Shown: one piece after another, positions 51,031-64,000 of the stretch
Layout: each line of letters starts with the position of its first letter
Numbering within the stretch: the first letter of the stretch is position 1
Assembly (NCBI GenBank): GCA_021209875.1
Contig: JAGYVD010000006.1
Location: forward strand, 2,232,001-2,296,000
Origin: Rosellinia necatrix
Taxonomy: Eukaryota; Ascomycota; Sordariomycetes; Xylariales; Xylariaceae
Direction of reading: 5' to 3'
DNA: 64,000 nt
Made by a program: the position numbers and the translations under genes
Notes under the pieces: generated by a model
Told to the model about the DNA's origin: nothing
Seen by the model: only the letters and a program-made list of their open reading frames with translations
The model's database searches: none

Positions 51031-54000
51031 TTTAATATATTTTATTAAAATAGAATATTTATTATATATTAATTTTATAAAAATTTTAATATTAAAAATA
51101 TTAAACAGGGTTTTTTAATAAAAATAATAAATACTGGTTTTTTTATAATTTTATTAAATTTTTAATAGTTTATATAAAAACGGAGTTTTTACTAGCTTTT
51201 TAATAAATAATATTAAAAAACATATAATATATTATTTAGCTTAATAAATTTTTTATAAATTATTAATTAAATGTTTTTATATAGCGTATAGTTTATTAAA
51301 TAATATTTTATATAAAAATTATATTTTAAGTTTTTAAAAACTTGCTGTTTATAAAGTCTATTTTATAGTTTATTTATAATTAATAAAAACCAATTTATTT
51401 AAATTTTTTTTATTAAACGCGTTTAATAAGTCCTAGTATTTAAAAAGTATAAGTTTTAATATTTTTTTTTTTGCGTTTTTATTTTTTTATTTTTTTTTGT
51501 TTTTTTTTTAGTTGATTAACTTGTTAATTTAATAAATACTAGTAATTTATATCTAGTTATTAGTTTTATTTTTAAATATTAACGTTTTAAAAGCAATAGT
51601 ATTAAAAGTAGCAATTTAAAGGTTTGGTTTTTTTTTATACCAGCTTATTTTGTTTTTTTTATGCGATAAGGTCTAAACATATCTGATTTTTAATTTAAAA
51701 ATATAAATTATTCTTTTAGTATAACTTTTTTTCTAGTTTAAAGCTTTAAAAGTTTATTAAACAAGGGTACGTTTTTTAAGTTTTAGTTTATTTTTTTTAT
51801 ATTTTTTAATATAAAGTTAGATTTTTATAATTTTTATTTTTGCTACTAATACTTTTTTGCAAAAGCTTTTTTTAGTTTTTTTTTTTAGTTTTTTTAATAA
51901 GTATTTTTAAAGTTAATATTTTTGTTTTTTTATTTAGTATTTATTTAATATTTTAAATATTAAAACTATGTTCTAGCTATATTTATAGCCAGCATATAAT
52001 AATATTTATAATTTTTAGCAGATAAAATAAAAATTAATATATATTATTTAATATTAAATAATATATTATACTGTTTAAACTATTTTTTTAATATTACCTT
52101 TTATTTTATATTTAAAATATTAATAAATATATTTTTAAATGTTTTTTATATATTTTAAAATTAAATATAAAACCTGCTTAATTTTTAACCCGACTTTTAT
52201 TATATTTAATTATTAGTTTAAATTTAAACTTTTTTTAATAAATAAATTTAATAATTTTATAATTTTTAATAAAAATATATTTATATTTATATATATATTA
52301 GCTTTTATATTATTAAATATATTAAAATAATTAATAATAATTTATTATTATATAAAATATAAATATATAATAAAAGTTTTTATTTAAATAGTTATTTATT
52401 AAGTTTTTTATTTTTATATAATAATATTATTTTTAAAAAAGTTTATTTTTTTAAAGTTATTTTTTTGTTTTTTCTGCTGCGTTTTTTTAATTTTAAAAGT
52501 TGCTGGTTTAAACTTTTTATAATTATATTTATATAAATATTATATTAAGCTTAATCTACAGCTTTTATAAAACAGTTTTAATAATATATTTTTTTGTTTA
52601 TATTAAAAATACTTGTTTTTAATAATTAACTGTTTTATTTTTTAGTTATAAGTTAAAGTTTTTATTTTTTATAAACATATTTGCTAGCAGGGTTAATTAT
52701 ATTATTATAGCTAAAAAAGTTTAATATAATAAATATATATTATATTTTATATATTATTTTTATTTTATAAGCTTTGCTTTTTTTTAATTATTTATAAATA
52801 AATAATAAGCTATTTAAATATAATATTTTATATAAGCGTTAAAATTTATAATATTTTTAAATATTTAAAAATATTTTTAATAATTATATAAAATAATAAT
52901 TTATTTTAAGTTTTTATTTTATTTAGCTTTATTAAAGCATGTTTTTTAATAAAACATATAAAATCTGTTTTAAATTATTTAAATTTAATAAATATATAGT
53001 TATTAATATTTAAAGCTTTATAATTAGTTTTAATTTTTTAAATTGTTTATATTTTTATAAATATTATATAAATATTATATTAAATTTTTAAAATTATAAT
53101 TATATTAAAATATATATTAAATAAATATAAAACTAAGTTTTTAAATGTTTTTTAGCAAAATAAGGCTTAATATTGTTTATTTTACGTTATTATTAATAAA
53201 CTAGTCTGCTTTTATTTTAAAATAGTTAGTTATATTTTAATACTATATTTTAATTTTATTTTATTTTTTAAAACGTTATTATGAAACTTATTTATAAATA
53301 TTTTAATTAATATTTATATTTTTTTTAAAATTTTAAAACAAGTGTTTTTTTATACGATTTAATAAATTTATTATTTATTAATTAAATTTATTTAATAAGT
53401 TTTAAATATAGTTATAATCAGCTGTTATAGTTTTTAGTTCAGCTATAATATAATTTATAGCTATATTATTATTTTAATTTTTAAACCGTTTAAATATAAA
53501 AATTTATATTTTTATTTTATTTATATAATTTATTTAATTTTTATTATACTATAGCAAAACTTTTTAAATATTAAATAGTTATTTTTAAGCTATTATTAGC
53601 TTTATTTTAATATTTTTAAGTTATTTTGTTTTTATTAAACGTTTTTTATATTTTATAATATAAGCGTTAAATTTTATAGCTTAATTTATAACGGTTTTTA
53701 TTTGTTTAGCAGTATAATATATAAAAAATAATAATTAGTTGCTGTTAATTAAAAATTATTAATATATATATTTTAATTTTAATTTTATTAAAAAAATAAT
53801 AAAAATAAAAAGTTTATATTAAGTTTATAAATAATTTTATATTAATAAGTTTATTAAAATTAAACTAAACAAAATTATTTTTTTTATTATAAGTTTTAAA
53901 AAAAGCTTATTAGTTGTTTTTATAACAATTATAATAAAATTTTATATTAAAATATTAACCGCTTTATAAAAACTTATAAGTTTTATTATATAAAACAGCT

Positions 54001-54444
54001 TAAAATCTAAAGTTTTAACTTATAAAAATTTTTTAAATAAAATTAAATAATAAGTTTTATTTAGTTTTAATTTTAATATTAGGTTTAATAATTAAATATA
54101 TTATATTAAGTTTTTAAAAATAATTTAAATATATTTAGTTTTAAATATATTATTAAAAGTTTTTCTAATAAAATATGCCAATAATTTAAAAACTTTATAT
54201 AATAAAATAACGTTTTAACGTGCTAAGTTTTTAGCATGTTTATAAATACTGCTTGCAAATAAAATCGATATTATATCGTTAATATTATTATTATATAAAA
54301 AATATTTAAAAAAACAGTTTTAATATTTTAAAATAAAATAATTTATAAATTATTATATTAATTATAAATAAAAAGTTAAAGCTTTAATAATAAATAATAT
54401 ATTATAAAAAAAATCTACAGATAAAAAAAAAAAAAATAAATAAA

Positions 54445-54625
54445 AAGAATTAGCCCACTAAAATTCTAGCTAAGTGCAGATGTATGGGGTAGGTCCAGTC
54501 TATGCGCTACAGCTGGTCTATGCGCCCCAGTTAGCAACAGGTGTACGGATACTAGTCCGTGCCACATGCCCGATTGGCCAACCAGTTATCCGTAACTACA
54601 GGCAGCTGTTCAGGCCTATATAAAT
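54445..54625. other. GC island in the isochore, unknown
   Basis: About 180 bases of normal composition (from AGCCCACTAAAATTC to CAGGCCTATATAAA) sit in degraded DNA. It has CTATGCGC direct repeats and ends with a TATATAAAT box. It is likely a recent insertion such as a solo LTR, but I found no secure ends or target duplication. Confidence 0.5.
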
Positions 54626-55349
54626 AAGTTTTATTATTTTTGAATTTTTATATTTTTTATATTAATTTAATAGTAAATTTATATTAAATTTATTATATAT
54701 TAGCTTTAATAATTTATATTAAAATATTTATTTAAACGGTTTTTTTAAAGCTTTTATATAACATATATATTTAAAAGTTTATATATTAATATTATTTACG
54801 TAAAAATGTTTATATTTTATATAAATTAAAATTAAATTTATTTTAAATTATAACTATTAATTTTTATAATATAAAATATATAATAAATATAATAAATTTA
54901 ATGTTTAATTATTATAACAAGCTTTTAATTTATAACAAATTAGTATTAAATTTAAAAAGCATTTACTAAAAATTTATTTTTATTATGCGATTTTAATAAT
55001 AACAGGTTAAAAAGCTAGCAATAAGCCGGCATGTTTTTATTTAAAATTAAAAATATTATTATTCATTAAAAACCAGGCGTTAATATATGATTAACGTTTT
55101 AAATTTAAAGCAAATTTATATTATATTATTATATTTATTAAAAACAAAAGTTATAAAAGTTAAAAAAAGCTTTTATTTATAAACCTAGCTATATTTTTTA
55201 TTTTGTTTAGCTAGCTTTATTTAAAAAATTTATTTAATTATATTTAGTTATATATTTTTACTTTTTTGTTTTATAGACTAATTATATTTTTAATTCTTAT
55301 TATTTTATTTATAAATAAAATAAACGTTTAAAACATAAATTTAAATATT

Positions 55350-55515
55350 TTTTAGCTAGCTTTTTAAACCTGATTATATATTAAATTTAATATTAAAAAA
55401 TAAATATACGTTTGCTATACTTTTAGCTACCGCTTTATATTAAAAACAACTTATATTAAGCTTATGTTTTTTTTAAAATATATGCTTTTTATATTATATA
55501 ATATATTTTATTAAT
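55350..55515 (+). repeat. Heavily RIP-mutated second half of the 18161 repeat unit
   Basis: It aligns with about 18343-18516 and is more strongly mutated than the next copy. It ends where the full unit at 55530 begins, so the two lie in tandem. Confidence 0.7.
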
Positions 55516-55529
55516 AATATAAATAATTA

Positions 55530-55881
55530 AGTTTTATTAAAATTAAAGCTTTATTATTTATTTTTATTTTTATAATTTTAAATTTTAAATATATTAAGCT
55601 TAAAATAGCTTTAAATTTGTTTTATTTATTATTTAATAATAACAAGCTATTAAAAAAATTAGATTTTTTTAGTTAATAAATAATATATATAATTTAAAGC
55701 ATTTCTTTAACTAGCTTTTTAAGCCCGACTATATATTAAATTTAACGCTAAAAAATAAGCATATGTTTACTACACTTTTAGCTGCGGCCTTGTATTAAAA
55801 ACAACCTGTATTAGGCTTACGCTCCCCCCTAGAATATATGCTATTTATACTGCGGGGTATACCCTATTAGTAACATAGATT
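55530..55881 (+). repeat. RIP-mutated full copy of the 18161 repeat unit
   Basis: The copy is 352 bases against 356 in the undamaged unit and aligns end to end. Its second half keeps long matches such as TTTAGCTGCGGCC and TACGCTCCCCCC. Differences are almost all C-to-T or G-to-A. Confidence 0.85.
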
Positions 55882-56384
55882 AATTAAGCAGGCTTAATAA
55901 TCGCTTAAAAATTATTTTAAAACTTAATTTAAAAACTTTAAACTTATAATATATTAAAAAAAATTAAAATTAATTTTAAAACAGCTAAACTTTTATATTT
56001 ATAAATAAAAATTAATAAAAATAAATTAAAAATAAATTTTAAATATTAGTTTATATTTTTAAAAATAAACTTATTAAAAACAATAATTATTTTTAATATA
56101 AATTAAAAAAATTAATTATATTATTAATTATATAAAAATAAAGTTTTTAAAATTTTATACTGTTTATTATTAATAATTATAATAAATTAATATTAAAAAC
56201 TCATTAAAAATATTAAATTATTTATTTTTATTTTATAATAATTTTAATAAATATAAAAAGCTAAAATTACATATTAAAACTTAAAAATAATAATAAACAA
56301 TAAGTTTATTTTGGTTTATATTAAATTTATTTATTAAACTAGCCTAACAAAAGTTCACTTAAAAAATTTTAAACAGGATATATG

Positions 56385-56660
56385 TAATAGCTGTAACAAC
56401 AGCAGTTGGAGCAATGCCCAACTATACCTATGTATTGGGAAGAAAAACTAAGGTTGAAGAAAAGAGAAAACTATATACAGGGCTGACGGCCGGAATTCCT
56501 ACTTGTACATACTACTGGCTATTCACTACATGACTGGCCTACCTACCACATTTACCATTCCATACCTGTACCTGCCTAGCCAGGTGGCCAATCAAGGATC
56601 GGCTGGCCGGTTGGCCAGCCAGCCAATCAGAGATCGCCATCATGGCTGTGGGCCATGACA
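56385..56660 (+). repeat. Dispersed ~270-bp repeat, copy C (lightly mutated)
   Basis: It aligns with copy A from TAATAGCTGTAAC to CATGGCTGTGGGCCATGACA. The following sequence (56661-57000) is moderately AT-rich and otherwise unrecognised. Confidence 0.8.
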
Positions 56661-56999
56661 AAGTGACCCATATATATTTAATAGTTTTATAACTATTGTT
56701 ATGTTATTCCAGCTAATTTAGCCCTAATACCCACTTCCTAGATAGCTTAGTCATAATAATCCACTTCAGCATTTTGTAGCAAAAGTTATAACTGGTCTCT
56801 GTAGTGCAGGCAAATTGATGTACCTGGAAATGTATTATATTACTGATTAATACAAGAGACCTATACCAACGCCATGGACGTATTAGGCGTTGCTGAGACA
56901 GGATAACACTCAAAGGAACACTGCTTTATCAATTCATTATGAATTTATTTTAATAAGTTTCTGACTATATATTGATTATCAATAATTATTAAAAGAATT

Positions 57000-57040
57000 G
57001 GAGCATGATGTGAAGGCAAGTTAATATTGTTCAAGGTATA
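57000..57040 (+). repeat. Short sequence shared with position 10060
   Basis: This is the mutated counterpart of the 40-base stretch just downstream of the patatin gene. It ends against the start of repeat copy D. Confidence 0.6.
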
Positions 57041-57503
57041 ATAGCTGCAATAGCGGCAGTTGGAGCAGAGTCCAACTATACCTATATATTAAAAAAAAAA
57101 CTAAAGTTAAGAAAAAAAAAGAACTATATATAGGGCCAACGGCCAGAATTCTTATTTGTATATACTACAATGATAAGTCTGGTCAGGGGTATGAACCTGT
57201 AAATAGCTGTATTTTGCTGTATGCTGGTCTGTATTGTGGTGTTGTATGTAGTTGGTCATGAAGATGGTGGAATTCTAGGTGCAGTCCTAGAATTCCACCT
57301 ACTAGTGCAGGTAGGTGGGTGGGCCTAGCCCAAGTGGGCTAGCCCAGGTGGCCTGGGCCACCTTATCTAATCTTACAGTGGGGCAACTGGTGGTGCCAAG
57401 CCTGGCACCCCTTGCCTACTCTAACATACAAGCTATTTATTATATAACTAGCTTATTGTATTTATTACTTTATATTTGTACTTATTTAGCCGGAGAACTA
57501 ATT
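57039..57503 (+). repeat. Dispersed repeat, copy D, split by a solo LTR
   Basis: The left part (57039-57170) and right part (57432-57503) together follow copies A and C without loss, once the LTR and one TACAA duplicate between them are removed. The copy is strongly RIP-mutated. Confidence 0.8.
57171..57426. mobile_element. Solo LTR, 256 bp, with target duplication TACAA
   Basis: It begins TGATAAG, ends TCTAACA and is flanked by TACAA on both sides (57166-57170 and 57427-57431). A perfect 14-base inverted repeat with a 6-base loop lies at 57266-57299 (arm GGTGGAATTCTAGG). Composition is normal, with no visible RIP. The same LTR occurs twice, inverted and mutated, at 58590 and 61041. Confidence 0.9.
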
Positions 57504-58589
57504 AAAAGCTGCTAAACTATTTATTTATCTAGCTAATTAAAGCTATTATAGTAATAAGTTATAATAATTTTTTCTTGGCAAAAAAACTTAGCTTAAGTTT
57601 TTAGCCGCGCAGGACTAAAAATATATTAAACTAATTTTTTTAAAGCTGTTTATGCTATATTTAAAGCTTAAACAAAAAACTTTTAAATTAATATTTTTAG
57701 GCAGTAAAAAAATACTTTTAGCATATATAATTAATTAAAATTTAAAAGTTTTTAATTTTTAGTTTTATATTTATTATGCTAATTAATTAATTTTACCTGA
57801 TTTATTTTTTAATTAAGCTATTTATTATATTATTTATATTTTATTTATAATTTTAATTATGTTTTATTTTTTAATATATTATTATTTTTATATATTTTAA
57901 TAAATATATTTTTTTAGCTGCTTTAATTTAATTTTATAGCTGTTTTAATAGTTTTATTTTTTTAAATATTTATTCTAATATTTTTTAGTTTAATTAAAAC
58001 GTTTTTAAGTTAGCAGCTAAATATTAATTATTGTTATACTTTTAGCTTTTTAAAATATTTTATAAAATAGTTTTTTTAAATTTTTAATAATAAATTTTTT
58101 TTTTTTTTTTTAACGTTTTATTAACTACTTTTTTTAATCAAAACATTTTTATTTAAATAAAAATTATTAGCGTATTTTTATAATTGTTTAGCATAAAACT
58201 AGCGGCTTTTTTATTATATTATTAATAATTTTAGTTTAAATATATTAAAACTGTTAGCTTTAATATTAATAATTTTATAAGCTTGTTATATTATTAAATA
58301 GTTTAGCTTATTATTTAATCGATTGGTTTGTTTTTTTTTTTATAATATAAATATATAATTTTTAATCATAAAATTTAAGTTTTATTAATATTTATTAGCT
58401 TATATAATAATTTATTATTATATTTTTTATATTTATATTTTTATTTTTTTCACGTAGTTGTAGACTTTTTTATAAACGCCTAAGCTTTTTTTTTTAAATA
58501 GTTTTTTTTTAACTTGTTTTTTTTATAGTTATTTTATTTTTGTTTAAAACTTTTAATTAAACGTTATATTTATCAGCTTTTTTATTAAT

Positions 58590-61295
58590 TGTTAGAGTAG
58601 GCAAGCGGTGCCAGGCTTGGCACCACCAGTTGCCCTACTGTAAGATTAGATAAAGTGGCCCAGGCCACCTGGGCTAGCCCACTTAAGCTAGGCCTACCTA
58701 CTTACTTGTACTAGTAAGTAGAATTCTAAAACTGCATCTAGAATTTCATTATTTTTATTATAAACTATATATAATATTATAATACAGACTAATATATAGC
58801 AAATATAGTTATTTATAGCTTTATACCTCTGACCAGACTTATTAAATTAGTGCTTTTATAACGATCGGACTAAAAATACTTTTTTAAGCAGCTTTTGCGA
58901 ACTATTTACTTAGGTTTTGCGGTTAAAAACGGCTTTTTTATTTTGCGGCAGTTTATACTACGCGGCTAAGTATAAAAAAACTAGTAGAATTAGCTGCAAA
59001 TTACGCTATCCCACTTATTAACTAGTTAAGTCCTTAACTAATTACCTAATTAATTAGAGCTTTAAATTTATAAATTCTAGCTAGTCTTACCGATTTTATT
59101 GTTTTTAGTATTTTTAGCCAGATCTGTTAATTTTAGCTAATTTAACAAAGCTATTAATTTTATTAACTTTAGCCCTAGCCGACCTAGCTTAGCCTAGCTT
59201 AGCCTAGCTTAGCCGGCTAACCGGCCAGCTAAGCTAAGTTATAGCTTTTATTAATTACTAAATAAAAGCTGTTTTAATAAATAATATATAAAAAGATGTA
59301 AATATACTATAAAAACGTGTTAATAGTTTAAACAAAAAATATAATAAATTAGCTGCAAATATTACTAAATTAAAAGTATTTTATATTAAATTATAAGCTA
59401 TAACTAAGTTTTTTAATTTAAAAATAAATGTTTTAAATATAAAACTAAGCTTTTTAAAGTTAAAAATAAGCTTTATAAATAACTGCTTAAACTTATTAAT
59501 CAGCTATATATAAAATAGCAGTAGTTTTAAAAACTAAACAAGCAATTAAACTAAAACGGCTTAAGCTACTAAGTTTAAAGCTAATAATTTTATTAAAATT
59601 AATAATTTTATTAAAGCTAATAATAATACTAGCTTAAAGATTTTACTTGTAAGGCCTCTAGCTATTAAAAATACTAGTGTTAGCTTTTTTTTTGCAAATA
59701 CTGCAGCTTTTTTAGTTAATTTAGCCATATATTATAAACCGGTTATATATTTAGTTATTAATACGGCTATATATTTTATTTATAATTTAGCTAATTAAAT
59801 GTTTAATTATTTTAACGATCTAGCTTATTAAGCCAGTTGTTTTAATCTAGTTAATTAGACTAGCTAATTTAATATAGTTAACCAAGCTAGTTAGTTTAAT
59901 CTAGCTAATTAAATTAACTAATTTAATTTAGTTAACTAGGCCTTAGCTAATTAAAGCTTTAGATATACAGCTTGTTTAAAAGCTTTAAATATAAGCTATT
60001 TTAACTTTAGTTATTTTAACTTAATAAATATTAAAATAATAACTGCTAGAAATAACGTTGTTTAAATAAATATTTAGTTGTTTATAAATAAACTGCAAGC
60101 TTTAATCGAAAAGTAATACTTTTTTTAGCTAAATCTTTAGTAAAATTAATTGTTTATTACGTGGTTAAGCTTTAAAATAATAGAACAGCAAATTATTAGC
60201 TAATTAACAATATATTTTATATAAAGCTGGCTTAAATAAAATTATCGCGGCTTTAAAAAACTGTTTTAAAATATAATTTAAACATGCTACGCGTTTATTT
60301 ATAATTAGCAACTTGTTTTTATATAATATAGCTAAAAACAAGCACGTAATACTTTAATTTATATAGCGCAAGTTATAATACGCGCAAGCTAACAAAACTT
60401 TCGAAAAAAATAATTTTAATTAGCTAAAAGTTATAATAATTATTTAAAACTAATAAAATGGGCTTATTTTTAATTAAGTAAAAAAGCTAAAAGTTAAAAT
60501 TTTTTTAAAAAGCTATATAAAAAAAAATTAAACAGGCCTGTAGTAGCTTTAAACGAAAAATTAAACGTTTTTATAGCTTTAGCTTTAACTTTAGCTTTAG
60601 CTGTAGCTTTAGCTTAAACAAATAAAAGTATTAACAGCAACTATATAAACAAAATAATTTTTAAAGTATTAAAAGCTTTAATTATTTTAATAAAGCTAGT
60701 AGTTTTATTAGTTTTAATACGCGTAGCTAAAACTATAAAAAAGCTAAGGGCGGCTAGAACTGCAACTAGAACGGCAGCTGCAGCTAGACCGGCAGAATTC
60801 CTGATTAAAAAAATAGTTAACTAGTATACTAGCTAAATAACAGCTTGTTTTTTATTATGTTTTTATATAAATTAACACTTAAAAAAGCTTAAAGCTAAGT
60901 TAAAGCTTTAAAACTAAATAAAAGACTTAAAACTAAATAAAAAAATTAAATTAGATTAATAAGATTTTAAAAAATTAATTAGCCAGCTGTTGCTAAATAG
61001 TTGCTAAAAACAGCAACTGTTTTTTAAATGCCCGGCATTTTGTTAGAGTAGGCAAGAGGTGCCAGGCTTGGCACTACTAGTTGCCTTATTATAAGATTAG
61101 ATAAAATAGCTTAGGCTACCTGGGCTAGCCTACTTAGGCTAGGCCTACCTATTTACCTGTACTAATAAGTGGAATTCTAAGACTGCACCTAGAATTCCAC
61201 TATCTTTATTACAAACTATATATAACACTATAATACAGACTAATATACAGCAAATACAGCTATTTACAGCTTTATACCCCTGCCCAGACTTATTA
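58590..61295. mobile_element. Complete non-autonomous LTR element, 2,706 bp, RIP-mutated
   Basis: Two 255-base LTRs in the same orientation (58590-58844 and 61041-61295) bound about 2.2 kb of internal DNA. The element is flanked by identical 5-base sequences, TTAAT (58585-58589 and 61296-61300). Each LTR starts TGTTAGAG and ends CTTATTA; the intact relative at 57171 shows the original end was CTTATCA. The internal part is too short for a full pol gene. It has tandem CTAGCTTAGC units near 59180-59215, a run of AGCTTT units near 60580-60615 and no readable protein. Orientation could not be fixed, since no convincing primer site or polypurine tract was seen. Confidence 0.85.
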
Positions 61296-62869
61296 TTAAT
61301 ATTTTTTTAAAAATAGTTTTTTTAAAGCTTTATAAAATAAAAACGCTTATATAACGTTTAAAACTAAAAACGGTTTAAACTAGTTATTTTAAAAATAATT
61401 AATATATAGTTACAGCTGCTAATCTATTTATTAATATATTATTTTTACTTGTTTTATTAATTAATAATATTTTGCTGCAAAAAAGTCCAGCTTTATACAG
61501 TAGATTTTTAACAGCTTGTTTATAAAATTAATAATAAACTAGCTTTTTTTATTATTAACTATAATTTTTAATTATTTATATATTTAATAAAAATTTTATA
61601 ATATATTTTAGCGGCATTTTTATTATTACTAATTTTTATATATAGTTGTTTATATTAGTTTTAATAATTTATTAATTATATGAAATATTATATTATTTTT
61701 ATATTTATTTTTGAAAAAGCTTTTAAAATTTATTATTATATATTATTATATATATTTTAATATCAGTAAAAAGTTAGCTTTTTAATATTTTATTATAAAA
61801 GTTTTTATAAAATAATAAAAATAGTTTATTATATATCGGTCGATTTTATAATATAGTTTTAACTATTAATAACGTTAGAACATCAGGCGTTTTATTTTTT
61901 ACGGCTTAAATATATTATTATTAATTTTATATAAACTTTTTAATTATTTAAGTTTATAAATTATTTAATTTAAAATAACTAATTTTTTTATATCATAAAA
62001 ATCTTTTAATATTAACTAATTAAAGTTTTCATTAGCTCAGGCTTTTTTAATATTTATTTAAGCTAGTATTATTTTTAATAATAGTAAAAACATAATATTT
62101 TTATAATATATATTTTATATACGCTTTTATTATTTTAAAATTATTAGTTTAAAAAAGCTATAATTTTTATTTATATTTTTATTATTTTTATATTTTTAAA
62201 TTTTTATTAGTTTAAAAAAGATCTGCTATTATATTTTTTAATCTTAAGCAATATATAATATTAAAATTATAATATATAATAAACTAAGCTTATTCAGTCA
62301 GCCCCAAGTTCAGGATTCCTTTTATGTAAAAATGTTTTAATATAATATAATTTATAATAATTAAAACCAGCTGCAGCTGCTATAAGCTTATTAGTTCTGT
62401 TTTTTAATAAAGCAGCTTTTTAATTACTACTAGTATTTTTTATTATAAATATTATAGTTTAATTTTATTTTATAAATATTTTTAAATAAAATATAACTAG
62501 CTGTTATAAAACGTTTACGGTTTTTTTATAATAAAACGCTGGCAGTTATATTATTAAATATATTTATTTTTATTTTAGTTTTATTTTTATAATTAAAATA
62601 TTTTAATATTAACGTGCTAATTAATTTATTTTTAACGTTTTAAACGTTTTTTAGCAAAAGTTTAATTAAATTAAATTAGTTTTAATATAAATTAAAATTT
62701 TTAATAGCTTAGCTATTTATTTCTATTTATAAATAAATTTTTATTAAAATTATAAAAACTTAAAAATAACCGTATTTTTTTAATAGTGTTTTATTTTTTT
62801 TGAAATGTTTTTAATTATAAATAATTTTAATTTTATTAAAATTAACTTTTATGCTTTAGTTTTAATAAT

Positions 62870-63120
62870 AAACTTAAAAATTTTGTTTTTTCATATAAAA
62901 TTTATATTTTTTAAGTTAGCTTATAATTTTGTTTTTTAAAATATAATAATATTTTATTTAGATAATATTAATATTTGAATTTATTATTTAAATAAATTAG
63001 GATATTATTAATGTAAACTATATAAAAATATCCAAACATTTTTATAATATATTATTAATATACTTTTAAAAATTGCTGGCTTCTTAATTAATTTAAAAGC
63101 AGCATTTTAAACTAATAGGC
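62870..63120 (-). mobile_element. RIP-destroyed Ty3/gypsy reverse transcriptase remnant
   Basis: The minus strand reads a KPAIF segment (compare APATF), then FYIVYINNILIYLNN (compare CIVYLDDILIYSND) with the catalytic box at about 63004-63015, then an EKTKFLSLLL-like segment (compare VKFLGLIIS). The two catalytic aspartates have become asparagines. Stops and frameshifts are frequent. It is the second RT of this type in the isochore. Confidence 0.75.
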
Positions 63121-64000
63121 TTTATATTACGATTAAAAAATAGTTAACTTTTATTTTTTTTATAATATAAATATAATAAAATACTTATTTAATATTAATT
63201 TTAATAAATATTTTAGCTTATATTATATAAACTAATATTTTTTATATTAAAACGTTTAATTTTTATAATTAATATATAAACGTAATAATCTGTTATTTTT
63301 TTATATATATAATATAAAAACAGCTTAAAAAGCTAGCATAAGCTTTATAAATTTTTTTGTTAAGTTGTTACAAATATACTATTGGCAGGTTTTAATTTTT
63401 TAAATAATATTTTATAAAAAAACTATATTTTAATATTTTTAAGTTTTAATTTAAAGTTAAATAATAATTTATTTTTAATTTATATAAAAACAGGTTATTT
63501 AAAACAGCTTTTAAAAAACATTTAAATATTTATAATAAGCTTTTAAAACGATTTATTATAATTTTTTTTAATTTTAATTTATTTTTAAACAATTGTTTAT
63601 TTTAAATCTTTTATTATTTATTATTTATTATTTTATTAATTTTATATAATATAATTATATTATAATATATTATATTATTTTATTATAATATTATATTAAA
63701 AGCTATAGCTTTAATAATTATAATTTTATTAGTTAATATTTATATTATTTAATAATATTTTGTTAAAATTAATAAAAACTTTAAGCGTTTTTTTTAGCAG
63801 TGTTTTTGTTTTAAGCCTAGTTTTTATTATTTTAAAAACTAGTTTAGCTTTTAGTTTAATATTTTTTATTTTATATATTATTTATATAGTTTTATTTTTT
63901 ATTTAAAGCATTTATTAGTTCTAATGTTTTAAAACTTATATCAAAGTAGTTTTAAAAAAAATAAAAACTTTTTGAACTTATGCTTATAATAATCGTAGTA

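Noticed and set aside
58590..58844. Treating this LTR as a separate solo insertion
   Set aside because: The bases on its two sides (TTAAT and AATTA) do not match, whereas the outer flanks of the pair 58590/61295 match exactly, so it is one end of a complete element.

Overview
The window looks like filamentous ascomycete (Pezizomycotina) nuclear DNA. Genes are split by short GT-AG introns (mostly 48-114 nt) with CTAAC/CTGAY-type branch sites. Gene families are typical of plant-associated or saprotrophic moulds. The last 22.6 kb is an extreme AT isochore of the kind made by repeat-induced point mutation (RIP). No tRNA or rRNA gene and no CRISPR array were seen. All exon models below were traced by hand from splice signals and reading frame.

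Gene-bearing part (about 2.4-41.3 kb). In order: a 359-aa zinc alcohol dehydrogenase of the sorbitol/xylitol dehydrogenase type (2374-3606); a very large 11-exon gene (4841-10025) combining a Cys/His zinc motif, a P-loop GTPase, a RING finger and a patatin phospholipase; a fragment of a CmcJ/NvfI-type oxidoreductase (10499-10822); a purine nucleoside permease (NUP) family gene (complement 11477-12696); a secreted GH43 glycosidase (14681-15726); a decayed cluster of three pseudogenes (C2H2-chromodomain, Trp-rich protein, casein kinase I; 22127-25440); a 475-aa fungal protein with a possible PD-(D/E)XK-like core (27333-28817); a small 107-aa protein with a strong promoter (31124-31511); a secreted endopolygalacturonase (complement 32138-33564); and an MFS sugar transporter (complement 35002-37116). 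The polygalacturonase, transporter, GH43 enzyme and polyol dehydrogenase fit a loose set for depolymerising pectin and arabinan, importing the sugars and oxidising pentitols.

Repeats in the gene-bearing part include a solo LTR with a perfect 5-bp target duplication (13569-13784), a 91-bp stretch ending in 12-bp inverted repeats (18052-18142), and an intact copy of a repeat whose mutated copies lie in the isochore (18161-18516). Near the boundary, two inverted copies of a roughly 270-bp repeat (39683-39954 and 41272-41537) flank an unrecognised spliced gene fragment.

AT isochore (about 41.4 kb to the end). It is almost free of coding capacity and consists of RIP-degraded retrotransposons. Two Ty3/gypsy reverse transcriptase remnants can still be read on the minus strand, with the catalytic YxDD box mutated to Y-I-N-N. 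Younger sequence stands out as GC islands: a solo LTR with two perfect hairpins (46065-46247), a 207-bp pure ATT microsatellite, an LTR-like repeat in one fresh and one mutated copy (47202 and 48359), and a solo LTR nested inside an older repeat (57171-57426). A complete 2.7-kb non-autonomous LTR element with matching 5-bp target duplications (58590-61295) also survives. The isochore may be pericentromeric, subtelomeric or an internal repeat island; the window does not decide which.
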